From Christensenella intestinihominis (lineage in GTDB: Bacteria; Bacillota; Clostridia; Christensenellales; Christensenellaceae), in NCBI RefSeq assembly GCF_001678845.1, contig NZ_MAIQ01000015.1, positions 1 through 34,170 on the forward strand: a stretch of DNA of 34,170 bases. Direction: 5' to 3'. Shown piece after piece: positions 1 through 7,956 of the stretch. Below the pieces are notes generated by a model. That model saw only the letters and a list, made by a program, of their open reading frames with translations. It did no database searches and had not been told where the DNA came from. The translations under genes and the position numbers were made by a program. Every line of letters starts with the position of its first letter. Position 1 is the first letter of the stretch.

Positions 1-63
1 TTCGATATTCTACTTCTCATTTCTGAGAATACACAAAATTTGAAACGCTGCCACCAATTAAGT

Positions 64-105
64 CAAATCCGAACGTCTATTTTTTGGGTGAGGTGTTCGG
101 ATTTG
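64..105. repeat. 11-bp perfect inverted repeat over the 3' end of the zinc-ribbon gene
   Basis: caaatccgaac (64-74) and gttcggatttg (95-105) are perfect inverted copies around the stop codon at 77-79. No T-run follows on the minus strand, so this is not a classical intrinsic terminator. It could be an mRNA 3' stem or a recombination end. Confidence 0.4.
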
Positions 106-2185
106 TTGTATCTTGCTTATAACACAACAAACATCCACTACCCTTGGTTCTTTTAGCTATAACAGCTTGCCATTCATGTCCCTTATCACAAGTCCACCAT
201 ACCTTTTTATTAGAACCTGCAGTGACTTGGTCAGGTTTCAAGGCTTCATTTTTAGTAGGATGCCATTGCCTAGCAATATATGGATGAGTAGTTTGCAAAT
301 CATTGTATCCTTTTAATATCTTACGATTAGAGCAGTATGGGCAACTATTTCCATGTGAGCGGCTATTCGGTTTAGCTTGCCATTCATGGCCCTTTTTACA
401 TTGCCACCAAATTTTTTTGTGAGAGTTAGCAGTAATATTTAAGGGAGTTAACATTCCATTTTTAACAGGGTGCCATTCCTTCGCAAGCATAGGGTTTACC
501 GTGGCTAAATCATTGTAACCTATCCAAACTCTTCGTCCTGCACAATAAGGGCATCTCCGCCCTACTGAAAACTCACTAATTTCCATTTCCCACTCATGGC
601 CTTTTTCACACCTCCACCAAGCCTTTCTAAGTGTTTTTGGCGGAACATAATTAGGATCAATTTCTTTATTTTTTTCAAAATCCCAATACTTTTTGGCTTC
701 TGGATTGTTGGAAAATAAAGAGTGTACTTTTTCCTGCGTACGACACTGAAGATAAATTTTGTTTTTATCTCGATCTATATTTATATTAGGATTGTATTCT
801 TGGCCTGTTATTTTGGTTAAAAACCGAAAGATTTGCTTGATTGCCTTTTCTAACTCTGAATAATTAGTTTGATGATATTGATAATAAATAATACCAGATG
901 TCTCATCAACAGCATATTGTGTGTGGGTTTTTACACGAATTAATGTTATGTCATCCTGATTAAGAAATACATTCTTCTTTTTTTCTCTAATCTGAGCATT
1001 ATATTCTCTATGAAACCATCCATCATGCTCTATTCCTATAGCCAGAGAGGGAATGAAAATATCAATTTCTTTTTTGTGAAATGAATATCTATTAAATGCT
1101 TTAAAAAACTTGGATATATAATAATATATAGCTTGTTCGGCAAAAGAAGTATGATGCTCACGCTTGCAAATTGGGCAACCAGCTCCATTAGCACGGTTGC
1201 TTATTAAAGCCTGCCATTCATGCCCTTTATGACATAGCCACCAAACCCTCTTTCCTGTATATTGAGTCACATCAGCAGCAGTTAATTGATCATTCTTGAT
1301 AGGATGCCATTCTTGTGCAAGTATGGGATTTACTGTAGCCAAATCATTAAATCCCTTTAGTATTTTCTTACCAGCACAGTAAGGACAACCACTTCCTTCA
1401 ATACGGCTAGCTATAACAGCCTGCCATTCATGGCCATGGTTACATATCCACCATGCTTTTCTTCCAGAATTACGTGTAACATTATAAGGTGTTAGATTTG
1501 CATTTTTAGTGGGATGCCATTCCTTAGCAAGTGCAGGATTTATTGTAGCTAAATCATTATAGCCTATCCAAACCCTTCGTCCTGCACAATAAGGACAACC
1601 CTGGCCAATAGCTCTACTTTTTACAGCAGCCTGCCATTCGTGCCCTTTATTACAAATCCACCATGCTTTTTTATGTGATCCTATAGTGACCTGCTCAGGC
1701 TCTAAGTCTTCATTTTTAGTAGGATGCCATTCCTTAGCAAGCGTAGGATTTATTGTAGTCAAATCATTATAGCCTATCCAAACTCTTTTTCCCGCACAAT
1801 AAGGACAACCCCATCCAACTGTTCTGCTTGCAATTGCAGCTTGCCATTCATGTCCCTTATCACAAATCCACCATACCTTTTTTTTCGAACCTGCAGTGAC
1901 CCGGTCAGGTTTCAAGTCTTCATTTTTAGTAGGATGCCATTCTTTAGTAAGCGTAGGATTTATTGTAGCTAAATCATTATAGCCTATCCAAACTCTTCGT
2001 CCTGCACAATAAGGACAACCCTGGCCAATAGCTCTACTTTTTACAGCAGCCTGCCATTCATGCCCCTCATTACAAATCCACCATGCTTTTTTATGTGAAC
2101 CTGCGGTGACCTGTTCAGGTTTTAAAGCTTTATTTTTAGTGGGATGCCACTCTGTCATCAGTTTTTTTGATAGTGGATTTGACAT
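77..2185 (-). CDS. Repeat zinc-ribbon protein with central PD-(D/E)XK-like nuclease domain
   Basis: The 702-residue protein has eight copies of a zinc-ribbon/treble-clef unit of the DUF4379 kind, five before and three after a central domain. Each unit has an EWHPTKN-like start, a WW pair and a C-x3-H-x14-C-x2-C ligand set; in unit 1 these are C38, H42, C57 and C60. Units repeat every 70 residues (W13, W83, W153, W223, W293). The central part, about residues 345-480, has E350, D375 and the motif IEHDGWFH (E386, D388), which fits a Vsr/DUF559-like restriction-endonuclease fold. No membrane segment or signal peptide is seen. Inferred role: nucleic-acid binding and cleavage, possibly defence or mobile-element maintenance; the substrate is unknown. 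The start has a weak AGGG site upstream. The gene is much more AT-rich than the genes after 5.7 kb and sits beside integrase and recombinase remnants, so it was probably acquired. The family assignment is fairly sure and the nuclease activity is inference. Confidence 0.8.
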   Translation of the reverse strand: MSNPLSKKLMTEWHPTKNKALKPEQVTAGSHKKAWWICNEGHEWQAAVKSRAIGQGCPYCAGRRVWIGYNDLATINPTLTKEWHPTKNEDLKPDRVTAGSKKKVWWICDKGHEWQAAIASRTVGWGCPYCAGKRVWIGYNDLTTINPTLAKEWHPTKNEDLEPEQVTIGSHKKAWWICNKGHEWQAAVKSRAIGQGCPYCAGRRVWIGYNDLATINPALAKEWHPTKNANLTPYNVTRNSGRKAWWICNHGHEWQAVIASRIEGSGCPYCAGKKILKGFNDLATVNPILAQEWHPIKNDQLTAADVTQYTGKRVWWLCHKGHEWQALISNRANGAGCPICKREHHTSFAEQAIYYYISKFFKAFNRYSFHKKEIDIFIPSLAIGIEHDGWFHREYNAQIREKKKNVFLNQDDITLIRVKTHTQYAVDETSGIIYYQYHQTNYSELEKAIKQIFRFLTKITGQEYNPNINIDRDKNKIYLQCRTQEKVHSLFSNNPEAKKYWDFEKNKEIDPNYVPPKTLRKAWWRCEKGHEWEMEISEFSVGRRCPYCAGRRVWIGYNDLATVNPMLAKEWHPVKNGMLTPLNITANSHKKIWWQCKKGHEWQAKPNSRSHGNSCPYCSNRKILKGYNDLQTTHPYIARQWHPTKNEALKPDQVTAGSNKKVWWTCDKGHEWQAVIAKRTKGSGCLLCYKQDTTNPNTSPKK
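1166..2185 (-). repeat. Five tandem 210-bp coding repeats
   Basis: The DNA encoding the five N-terminal zinc-ribbon units repeats with an exact 210-bp period; the motif aaatcatta/t begins at 1341, 1551, 1761 and 1971. Bases 1561-1680 and 1981-2100 (offset 420) differ at only 5 of 120 positions, which points to recent duplication or gene conversion. The C-terminal copies near 297 and 507 keep the same 210-bp spacing but are more diverged. Confidence 0.85.
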
Positions 2186-2308
2186 ATTTATTTACCCTAA
2201 ATATCATTTTATATTTTATAAACATATAGCCCGTATAAGAAGATTTTGTTACCTATAATAATAGTTTAGTTTATATTTTTAAATTAAGCAATAACTATCA
2301 GGTATCTA

Positions 2309-3153
2309 TTACAAATAATTTCCTGCAATAACAGAAACCCGATTATGCCCCAACTGCCGTGACACGTACAGCATCGCCTGTCTATCATAAACAATTCCTT
2401 TCTTGTCTCTTCTGCAATAATACTTTTCTTTGCGATCCAGCCCATCCATCGGTCTTTCCATGATCCGATAAAAAGCAGATACGTAATCCCTTCTATAACC
2501 ATGTGCATCCATATGAGAATGCACCTTCCCGAACACACTCTTTCTGCGTACATCGGCATATTTGGCTACAGCCTCATAGCATCCCGACAAAACCTCTACA
2601 TCGCGTATCTTACCGCCTTTTCCAACCACATCAATCAGCTTTAGTTTTCCCCATCCTCATACTGTATTTGGTGCGGACTGAGTGCTTCCAACTCATGACG
2701 CCGTAACCCTGTCGCCTTTGCAAAGTTGATGACATCTTTATTGTTTTCTTCCGAAAAGCCATAATCCCGCACAGCTTTACCCCGGCTGCGCTTGATATCT
2801 GCCCGGCGTCGTTCCGGCAGTTTAATGTTCAAATCCTGTGCATGGCATTTGTACAGCTTACATAGAGCGGAACGCTGTGTAGTAAGGGTGTTGGGAGATA
2901 GCCCCCTATCCATATTGTACTGGAGGTATGCTTCTATATAAGGCCGCGTTTTCTTAAGCGTATTGTACTTGTGCTCGGCATGTACCCATTTGGCAAAGGA
3001 ACAGCATTGTTTTAAATATGTTTCCAGTGTGTCATAGGTAAAAATTCCTTCCGGCGTGTGTGTTCCTTCCGCTATTTTCGCTGAGTATCGGCTGTCCCCA
3101 TCCCGCATCTGTTCTTTTAGTACTTCCTGCACCTGGTAGATAATACTTCCCAT
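2309..3153 (-). pseudogene. Tyrosine recombinase (phage-type integrase), frameshifted
   Basis: The first part (3153 down to 2641, 170 aa) carries an N-terminal SAM-like/core-binding region and the first catalytic arginine in ATGLRRHELEAL. It stops at TAA just after YEDGEN. The next frame continues at once with LKLIDVVGKGGKIRDV, the catalytic lysine hairpin, then HGYRRDYV (H-x-x-R box) and LGHNRVSVIAGNYL with the nucleophilic tyrosine, ending at 2309. All catalytic elements are therefore present but split. One base appears to be missing in the ggggaaaac run at about 2647-2655. The run does not form a canonical slippery heptamer in the reading frame, so a disabling deletion is more likely than programmed frameshifting. 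The start has a good AGGAGC site. It is probably the remnant integrase of the element that brought in the neighbouring zinc-ribbon gene. A sequencing error in the homopolymer cannot be excluded. Confidence 0.8.
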
Positions 3154-3323
3154 AAAAAAAGCTCCTTTCTTTTTGTAGACGAATGTTAAGCAAATGATAG
3201 ACCGGGGATTTTTTATCCAGCTCCCGAATGCTGACGCCCCATATCCGATAATTTCTCAGTCACGCCTTCTTTCAAAAAAACGCTTTACCAATCTTCTCTA
3301 GTTACCATAGATATTCTTTTCTA

Positions 3324-3378
3324 GCTGGGTTGAGACGATTACCCGTCGATAAATCGACGTGTAATCGTCTCAACCAGC
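3324..3378. repeat. Near-perfect 55-nt hairpin
   Basis: The left arm (3324-3350) and right arm pair almost completely: gctgg, ttgagacgattac and cgtcgat each have their exact reverse complement, interrupted by one bulged G and one C/A mismatch, with a loop of about two bases. There is no adjacent T-run. The position between integrase and recombinase remnants suggests a cruciform-type recombination, transfer or replication site rather than a terminator. Confidence 0.6.
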
Positions 3379-3427
3379 CATGTATACCGGGGCATGGCAT
3401 ACACTTCTTTTGTGCTCACGTTTAAGA

Positions 3428-3491
3428 CCACTCTTACGAGTGCAGTCATTTTGAGCTTGCGTGAACGGCCACCCTTACGAGTAAGCAGTCA
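3428..3491. repeat. Direct repeat pair with internal dyads
   Basis: ccactcttacgagtgcagtca (3428-3447) and ccacccttacgagtaagcagtca (3469-3491) are spaced 41 bases apart and differ by one substitution and a short indel. Each contains a small palindrome (cactc/gagtg and cttac/gtaag). They may be binding sites of a recombinase or relaxase from the decayed element. Confidence 0.4.
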
Positions 3492-3562
3492 AAATCATTC
3501 CTCCATTCGTCTGTTCATAACTACATCTTTAATATGCAAGATAACATCATCACTCAAGACGC

Positions 3563-3594
3563 AAAAAACGGCCCCATCACTTTGGAGGGGACCG
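3563..3594 (-). terminator. Intrinsic terminator, minus strand
   Basis: Read on the minus strand, cggtcccc pairs with ggggccg and is followed by six T. It would end a leftward transcript whose gene has been lost apart from its acidic 3' tail near 3729-3779. Confidence 0.5.
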
Positions 3595-3972
3595 CCTGAC
3601 TGCTACTCGACCGCAAGCGCAATGCACAGCCTTATCTTTGAAGACTGTCACTTCAACCGAAGTGTGTCGAGTGGCCTATTTATAGTATGATTGTTTTATA
3701 TGAAATGAGTAAATAACTCAGTGACAAGTTCATTTAAGTTATTCGCTATCGCTTTCTTCATCCGATTCTACGAACTCCATAATATCGGCGCGTTGACAAT
3801 TGAGCTTGATTTTACAGGATATTGTGGACAATCTATCTTCTCGTAGTGCCGAATATGCTTTAGCTGTTGAAAACTACAAACAGCTTTACGATGAAACGGC
3901 AGACGTCTTAGAGGGAACCAATATGCTGAAAAGCACGGATTTACGGTTATCCATGCATATATTGACCGTGCG

Positions 3973-4794
3973 ATGACTGGAAGAACAGATAATAGGCCGG
4001 AGTTCCAGAAGATGATACAAGCAACAGCCAACATGCAGTTCCAATACATCCTTGTGTGGAAGTTTGACAGGTTTTCCAGAGACCGTTTTGACGCTGCCAT
4101 GAATAAGCGCATAGCCAAGAAAAACGGCGCTAAAGTCATATCTGTAACCGAACAGGTGCCGGACGATCCGTCCGGCATTATCCTGGAAAGCGTTATCGAA
4201 GGATTTGCAGAGTACTTCTCAGTGCAGTTAAGCGAAAATGTAGTCAGAGGAATGGACGAGAGGGCGCTGAAATGCCAAACCAACGGTGTTGCGCCCCCTC
4301 CCGGTTATAAGGTGGAGAACAGTCATTTTGTTATAGATGATGAGATGAAACCGCTTGTTCAGCGGATATTTGAAATGTATGCTAAGGGGTATCAGGGGCC
4401 GGAAATCATAGCAGAGGTTAATCCAAAAGGCTTTCGCAATCACAAGGGCCAGAAGCTGGATCAAAAGATGCTGCACAGAATATTGAAGAACCGCAAGTAT
4501 ATTGGGGAATACAAATGGCGGGATATTGTCATTGAGAACGGTATTCCTGCCATTATAGATAAAGATACGTTTAGTAAGATGGAACAGCGTATGAAGAAGC
4601 GAAGGAAAGCGCCGGCTTCGTCTAAGGCTGTAGAACCTTATATACTGAAAACAAAGCTGTTCTGTGGTTGCTGTGAAGGGCCTATGGTGGGCGACAGCGG
4701 AACAAGCAGTAATGGAACAGTCCATTACTACTACTCCTGTTTGGAGCGGAAAAAGCGCAGGGGTTGTAAGAAAAAATCCATCCCCAAGCAATGA
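3973..4794 (+). pseudogene. Large serine recombinase, truncated 5' part
   Basis: The 273-residue open stretch starts inside a resolvase domain (YIDRAMTGRTDNRPEFQKMI, then VWKFDRFSRDRFD). It continues through a recombinase domain and a zinc-ribbon-like segment (LFCGCCEGP ... YYSC ... RGC). In-frame homology extends back to about 3900 (NQYAEKHGFTVIHAYID), but a TGA at about 3891 blocks it. The N-terminal segment with the catalytic serine (normally in a YxRxS motif) is absent, replaced by unrelated sequence. The reading ends at an in-frame TGA (4792-4794) after KKKSIPKQ, where relatives carry tryptophan, and homology continues in the same frame. The gene is therefore doubly broken, and no active recombinase is expected. 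Relatives are the TnpX/CTn-type large serine recombinases of clostridial conjugative elements. Confidence 0.8.
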
Positions 4795-4803
4795 CTGGAG
4801 GCT

Positions 4804-5658
4804 ATGGTTATTTCCAAGCTGCAATCAGAAGTTATGAGACAAGATGTGCTAGAGGAAATTGCTGATTCTATCCTTGAACATCAGGCTATGAATGATACCG
4901 CCTTGCCTTTGCTTGATTCGCAGCTTCGTTCTGTAAACAAGAAACTCACCAATATCATGCAGGCGATCGAATCAGGTATTATCACAGGAACAACGAAACA
5001 ACGGTTGGAAGAAGAGAAAGGCAATATTGAAATACGAATTGCACAGGAACGCTTGTCAAAGCCGATACTGACAAGAGAACTGATTATGAATTGGTTCGAG
5101 GGTTTCCGTAACGGTGATATTCAGAGCCTGAAATGCCGTCAATTACTTGTTGACTTTTTTGTGCACCGTATTGTTGTTTATGATAAGCTGGCAATGCTGA
5201 TTAACTACCAAAATGGAACAAAGGACGTGAGTATTCCCCACGCCCTTTGTTCGGATATGACTCTATCTGGCACACCACGTCGCGGCAAGTTCCGCGATTC
5301 CAAAGCCCTCGCAAAAGCGAGGGCTTTTTCATGCTCCACTGCCGCTCCTTTTCCCCACGCGACCCGCTGCGCGGGGCTCGCGCGAGGCCCTGTTTTTAGC
5401 TGCATCTATTTTGTATGTGAAGCGTACGGAATGGCTTTTTATATTGGGGGATTCGAACCGAAAAGGTTCTTAAGAGCGCGAGCCAGAGGCGAAGTGCGAT
5501 ATACAACTTGGATTCTCAAGCATTGTTCGGGTCCGATAAGGTTTGGGACAGAAATCAACATATCCGGAAATTTCGTGACGACGGCTTTGCAGACGGGTAT
5601 GGCGATCCAAAAAATGTATACCGGAATCAAAAGGATTTGGGATAGGAAACGGCTTTAA
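4804..5658 (+). pseudogene. Large serine recombinase, 3' part with read-through tail
   Basis: This stretch lies in the same frame as the upstream fragment, directly after the TGA at 4792-4794. It gives the C-terminal coiled-coil region (SEVMRQDVLEEIADSIL, then NKKLTNIMQAIESG) and the usual end region (QLLVDFFVHRIVVYDKL ... DMTLSGTP). Family-like sequence ends at about 5280. The remaining ~125 residues, rich in Arg and Ala, are read-through of an intrinsic terminator and the GC-rich junction, and are probably not part of the original protein. The ATG at 4804 has no good ribosome binding site, so separate translation is doubtful. Confidence 0.7.
5302..5329 (+). terminator. Intrinsic terminator behind the recombinase remnant
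   Basis: aaagccctcgc (5302-5312) and gcgagggcttt (5317-5327) form a perfect stem with an aaaa loop, followed by five T. The stem lies within the open reading frame, which supports a recombinase end near 5280. Confidence 0.85.
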
Positions 5659-5664
5659 TCTCCG
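5330..5664. other. Junction between mobile remnant and core genome
   Basis: This stretch has a GC-rich dyad (cccgctgcgcgggg near 5359-5373) and a gattcgaacc motif at 5450-5459 that recalls a tRNA T-loop but lacks a pairing stem. One plus-strand frame stays open for ~50 residues ending at the TAG at 5641-5645 (…FRDDGFADGYGDPKNV…) with protein-like composition, but it has no start signal. I recognise no gene. It probably marks an old insertion boundary. Confidence 0.35.
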
Positions 5665-5670
5665 TATAAT
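5665..5670 (+). promoter_or_regulatory. Possible -10 box of the first GH3 gene
   Basis: A perfect tataat lies 45 bases upstream of the ATG at 5716. No good -35 hexamer is found at 16-18 bases; ttggga sits 22 bases upstream. It would need an activator or is fortuitous. Confidence 0.3.
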
Positions 5671-5715
5671 GAGAAGCATGGAGACCTATCATTTATCAAA
5701 AAGGAGACAGTGAAA

Positions 5716-7920
5716 ATGGCGTATATGAAGGAAACGTACCTGACCAGCTACGAAGAAGTCCTCGAACTCAATGCCGAGCAGATGGAAACGCTCAAGGGAC
5801 GGGTGGAACAGGAGAAAGCGGAACACCCGCCGCGTCACCTCGACAGTGAATGGGGACGGTTTGAGGGCCTGCACGGCCTTTCGGAGGAACAAATTGACGA
5901 CCTGGCAAAAAAAGTGTTGGCGGAAATGACACTGGAGCAAAAGGTTAACCAAATGAGCGGCGACGAATCGCTGGATTCCATTGCGCTCAGCATAACGCGG
6001 GAATATAATAAAACGCCTTATTTCGGAGGGGAAGACATAGAACTCGACCTGCCGGCAGTCAAATTTTCAGACGGACCGACCGGAGTGGTAATGTATCACT
6101 CAACAGCTTTTCCGGTTCCGGTCGGACGCGCGGCCTCGTTTGACCGGGAGATGGAATATGAAATTGGAAACGCCATCGGAACGGAAATCAGGGCCCAGGG
6201 CGGCAACTATTACGGAGGAGTATGCATTAACCTGGTGCGGCATCCGGCCTGGGGCAGGGCGCAGGAATCATTCGGGGAAGACCCTCATCTTTTGGGAGCC
6301 ATGGGAGAAGCGCTGACGAACGGCGTACAGAACCATGTCATGGCCTGCATTAAGCATTTTGCGGCGAACAGTATTGAGAATACGCGGTTTGAAGTGGACG
6401 TGGATATGGACGAACGTTCCCTGCGTGAAATTTATCTGCCGCATTTTGAACGCTGCGTAAAGGCGGGCGCGGCCTCGGTGATGAGCGCATATAATTATTT
6501 CAGGGGCGAGCCGTGCGGGCACAGCGCCTATCTGCAGAATAAAATTTTAAAGGATGAATGGGGATTCCGCGGCTTCATTCTTTCGGACTTTGTTTTTTGC
6601 GTGCGGAACACGGAGGACTCCGTAAACGGCGGCATGGATATCGAAATGCCGTCCACGATCCATTGGGGCATGAAACTGGTTGATGCGGTCAAAAACGGTA
6701 GGGTGAAAGAAACGGTCATTGACGACGCCGTACTGCGCCTACTGCGACAGAAAATACGTTTCGCCCAGGTGACCGCAGGCAAAAAGCCCGAGCCGGAAAA
6801 AATTGTTTGCAGGGAGCATATAGACCTTGCGCGCCGCGCCGCACAGGAATCGTTCGTACTGCTTAAGAACGAAGCCGTATTGCCGCTGAACGATAAAAAC
6901 GGACAAAAAATACTTGTTGCCGGGAAGCTGGCGGGAGAAGTCAATATCGGCGACGGAAAGGGCTCGAGCGCGGTTCGCCCGCCTTACGCCGTAACGCCCC
7001 TCGAGGGAATTTATCGCCGGGCAAAGCAAGCCACAATCCTTTATGACGACGGCGCTGACCTGGAGAAAACCGCCGGGAAGGCAAAGGACGCGGACGCCGT
7101 CGTCATCATTGCAGGGCTTACCTGCGCGGACGAGGGAGAGTATATGGAAACGTTCAGCGGCGGCGCGGACGGTATTGTGGGCGGCGACCGGAGCGACCTG
7201 CGCCTGCATGAAAGCGACCTGCGCCTGATCGAGGCGTGCGCGCGCAATAACCGGGCCGTTACGGTGTGTGTGATGGGCGGAAGCTCTATTATTATGGACC
7301 CATGGTGTGAAACTGTGCAGGGAATCATGATGATCTGGTATCCGGGAATGGAAGGCGGGAACGCACTGGCGGATGTTCTTTTCGGGGACGTATCACCCAG
7401 CGGGAAGCTGCCCGTTTCCATTCCAAGGGACGAGAGCCAGCTTCCTTTCTTTGAGGTAAACGCGGTAAAAGCACAATATGACTATTACCACGGCTATTTT
7501 CTTGCGGACAAGGAAGGCTATGATATGCGCTATCCGTTTGGCTACGGGCTTTCTTATACGGATTTTGAGCTGAAGAACCTGCGTGTGAGCGCAAAGGCCG
7601 CCGGGGAAGGAGATACCGTAAAGGTGCTGGTCGATGTGACGAACACAGGGGATGTGCCGGGGACGGAGGTCGTACAGCTTTATACGGGCTATTTGAGCCC
7701 GTCCGTAGAGCGGCATCCGAAAGACCTGCGGGGCTTTGAACGCGTGGCGCTCGAGCCGGGGCAGACGAAAACGGTCAGCATTCCGCTTGCGATACGCGAC
7801 CTCGCGTATTACGACGATACGAAAAATGAATGGATTGTGGACCCGATCTGCTATCGCGTGATCGTCGGGACTTCCTCACGGGACGCGCACGCGCTTGAAA
7901 CTACGCTGGAAGTGCAATAG
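5716..7920 (+). CDS. Glycoside hydrolase family 3 (beta-glucosidase-like)
   Basis: The 734-residue enzyme should remove terminal beta-linked sugars from saccharides by the retaining GH3 mechanism. After an ~65-residue helical extension come the (beta/alpha)8 domain with KHFAANS and the nucleophile in GFILSDF (D at about 291), where many relatives have SDW, and a second alpha/beta domain with DEGEYMETF, a likely source of the acid/base glutamate. It ends with a fibronectin-III-like domain (FGYGLSYTDFE through VTNTGDVPGTEVVQLY). No signal peptide is seen, so it is probably cytoplasmic. The ATG at 5716 is 9 bases behind AGGAG; a GTG at 5710 is too close to that site. The gene stands alone on this strand, converging on the response-regulator gene across a shared terminator, and probably belongs to the same sugar regulon. 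The exact substrate cannot be read from the sequence. Confidence 0.9.
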   Translation: MAYMKETYLTSYEEVLELNAEQMETLKGRVEQEKAEHPPRHLDSEWGRFEGLHGLSEEQIDDLAKKVLAEMTLEQKVNQMSGDESLDSIALSITREYNKTPYFGGEDIELDLPAVKFSDGPTGVVMYHSTAFPVPVGRAASFDREMEYEIGNAIGTEIRAQGGNYYGGVCINLVRHPAWGRAQESFGEDPHLLGAMGEALTNGVQNHVMACIKHFAANSIENTRFEVDVDMDERSLREIYLPHFERCVKAGAASVMSAYNYFRGEPCGHSAYLQNKILKDEWGFRGFILSDFVFCVRNTEDSVNGGMDIEMPSTIHWGMKLVDAVKNGRVKETVIDDAVLRLLRQKIRFAQVTAGKKPEPEKIVCREHIDLARRAAQESFVLLKNEAVLPLNDKNGQKILVAGKLAGEVNIGDGKGSSAVRPPYAVTPLEGIYRRAKQATILYDDGADLEKTAGKAKDADAVVIIAGLTCADEGEYMETFSGGADGIVGGDRSDLRLHESDLRLIEACARNNRAVTVCVMGGSSIIMDPWCETVQGIMMIWYPGMEGGNALADVLFGDVSPSGKLPVSIPRDESQLPFFEVNAVKAQYDYYHGYFLADKEGYDMRYPFGYGLSYTDFELKNLRVSAKAAGEGDTVKVLVDVTNTGDVPGTEVVQLYTGYLSPSVERHPKDLRGFERVALEPGQTKTVSIPLAIRDLAYYDDTKNEWIVDPICYRVIVGTSSRDAHALETTLEVQ

Positions 7921-7930
7921 GAAAGAAATT

Positions 7931-7956
7931 AAAAAAGCGCCGTAAGGCGCTTTTTT
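7931..7956. terminator. Bidirectional terminator between GH3 and yesN-like genes
   Basis: A perfect 11-bp stem (aaaaaagcgcc / ggcgctttttt) with a gtaa loop, flanked by A6 and T6, serves both converging genes. The stop codon of the response-regulator gene (7955-7957) lies inside the right arm. Confidence 0.9.

Larger units (their letters stand above)
3154..3898. other. Non-coding mobile-element remnant
   Basis: About 750 bases without a convincing gene. It contains a long hairpin (3324-3378), a 21-23 bp direct repeat pair (3428-3447 and 3469-3491), a minus-strand terminator-like stem (3563-3594) and short open stretches. A minus-strand frame at 3339-3449 would encode 36 residues (MTALVRVVLNVST...) but has no ribosome binding site and overlaps the hairpin. 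Another minus-strand frame ends near 3729 as an acidic tail (MEFVESDEESDSE), which looks like the cut 3' end of a lost gene. A plus-strand fragment from about 3794 (QDIVDNLSSRSAEYAL...) runs up to the recombinase junction and also looks like a gene fragment. Confidence 0.5.

Noticed and set aside
77-2185. CRISPR-like reading of the regular 210-bp repeats
   Set aside because: The repeats are too long, have no spacer pattern and are in-frame coding units.
2641-2660. Programmed -1 frameshift in the integrase
   Set aside because: The ggggaaaac run does not give an X-XXY-YYZ heptamer in the actual frame and no clear downstream stimulator is seen.
3394-3690. 98-residue plus-strand open frame in the mobile remnant
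   Set aside because: No ribosome binding site, low-complexity unlikely protein, and it runs through direct repeats and a terminator stem.
4792-4794. TGA read as tryptophan (recoding)
   Set aside because: Other genes in the window end at TGA normally, and this gene is also truncated at its 5' end, so a nonsense mutation is simpler.
5440-5520. tRNA-like T-loop (ggttcgaatc on the minus strand)
   Set aside because: The flanking bases pair in only two of five T-stem positions and no anticodon or acceptor stems can be drawn, so it is at most a decayed remnant.
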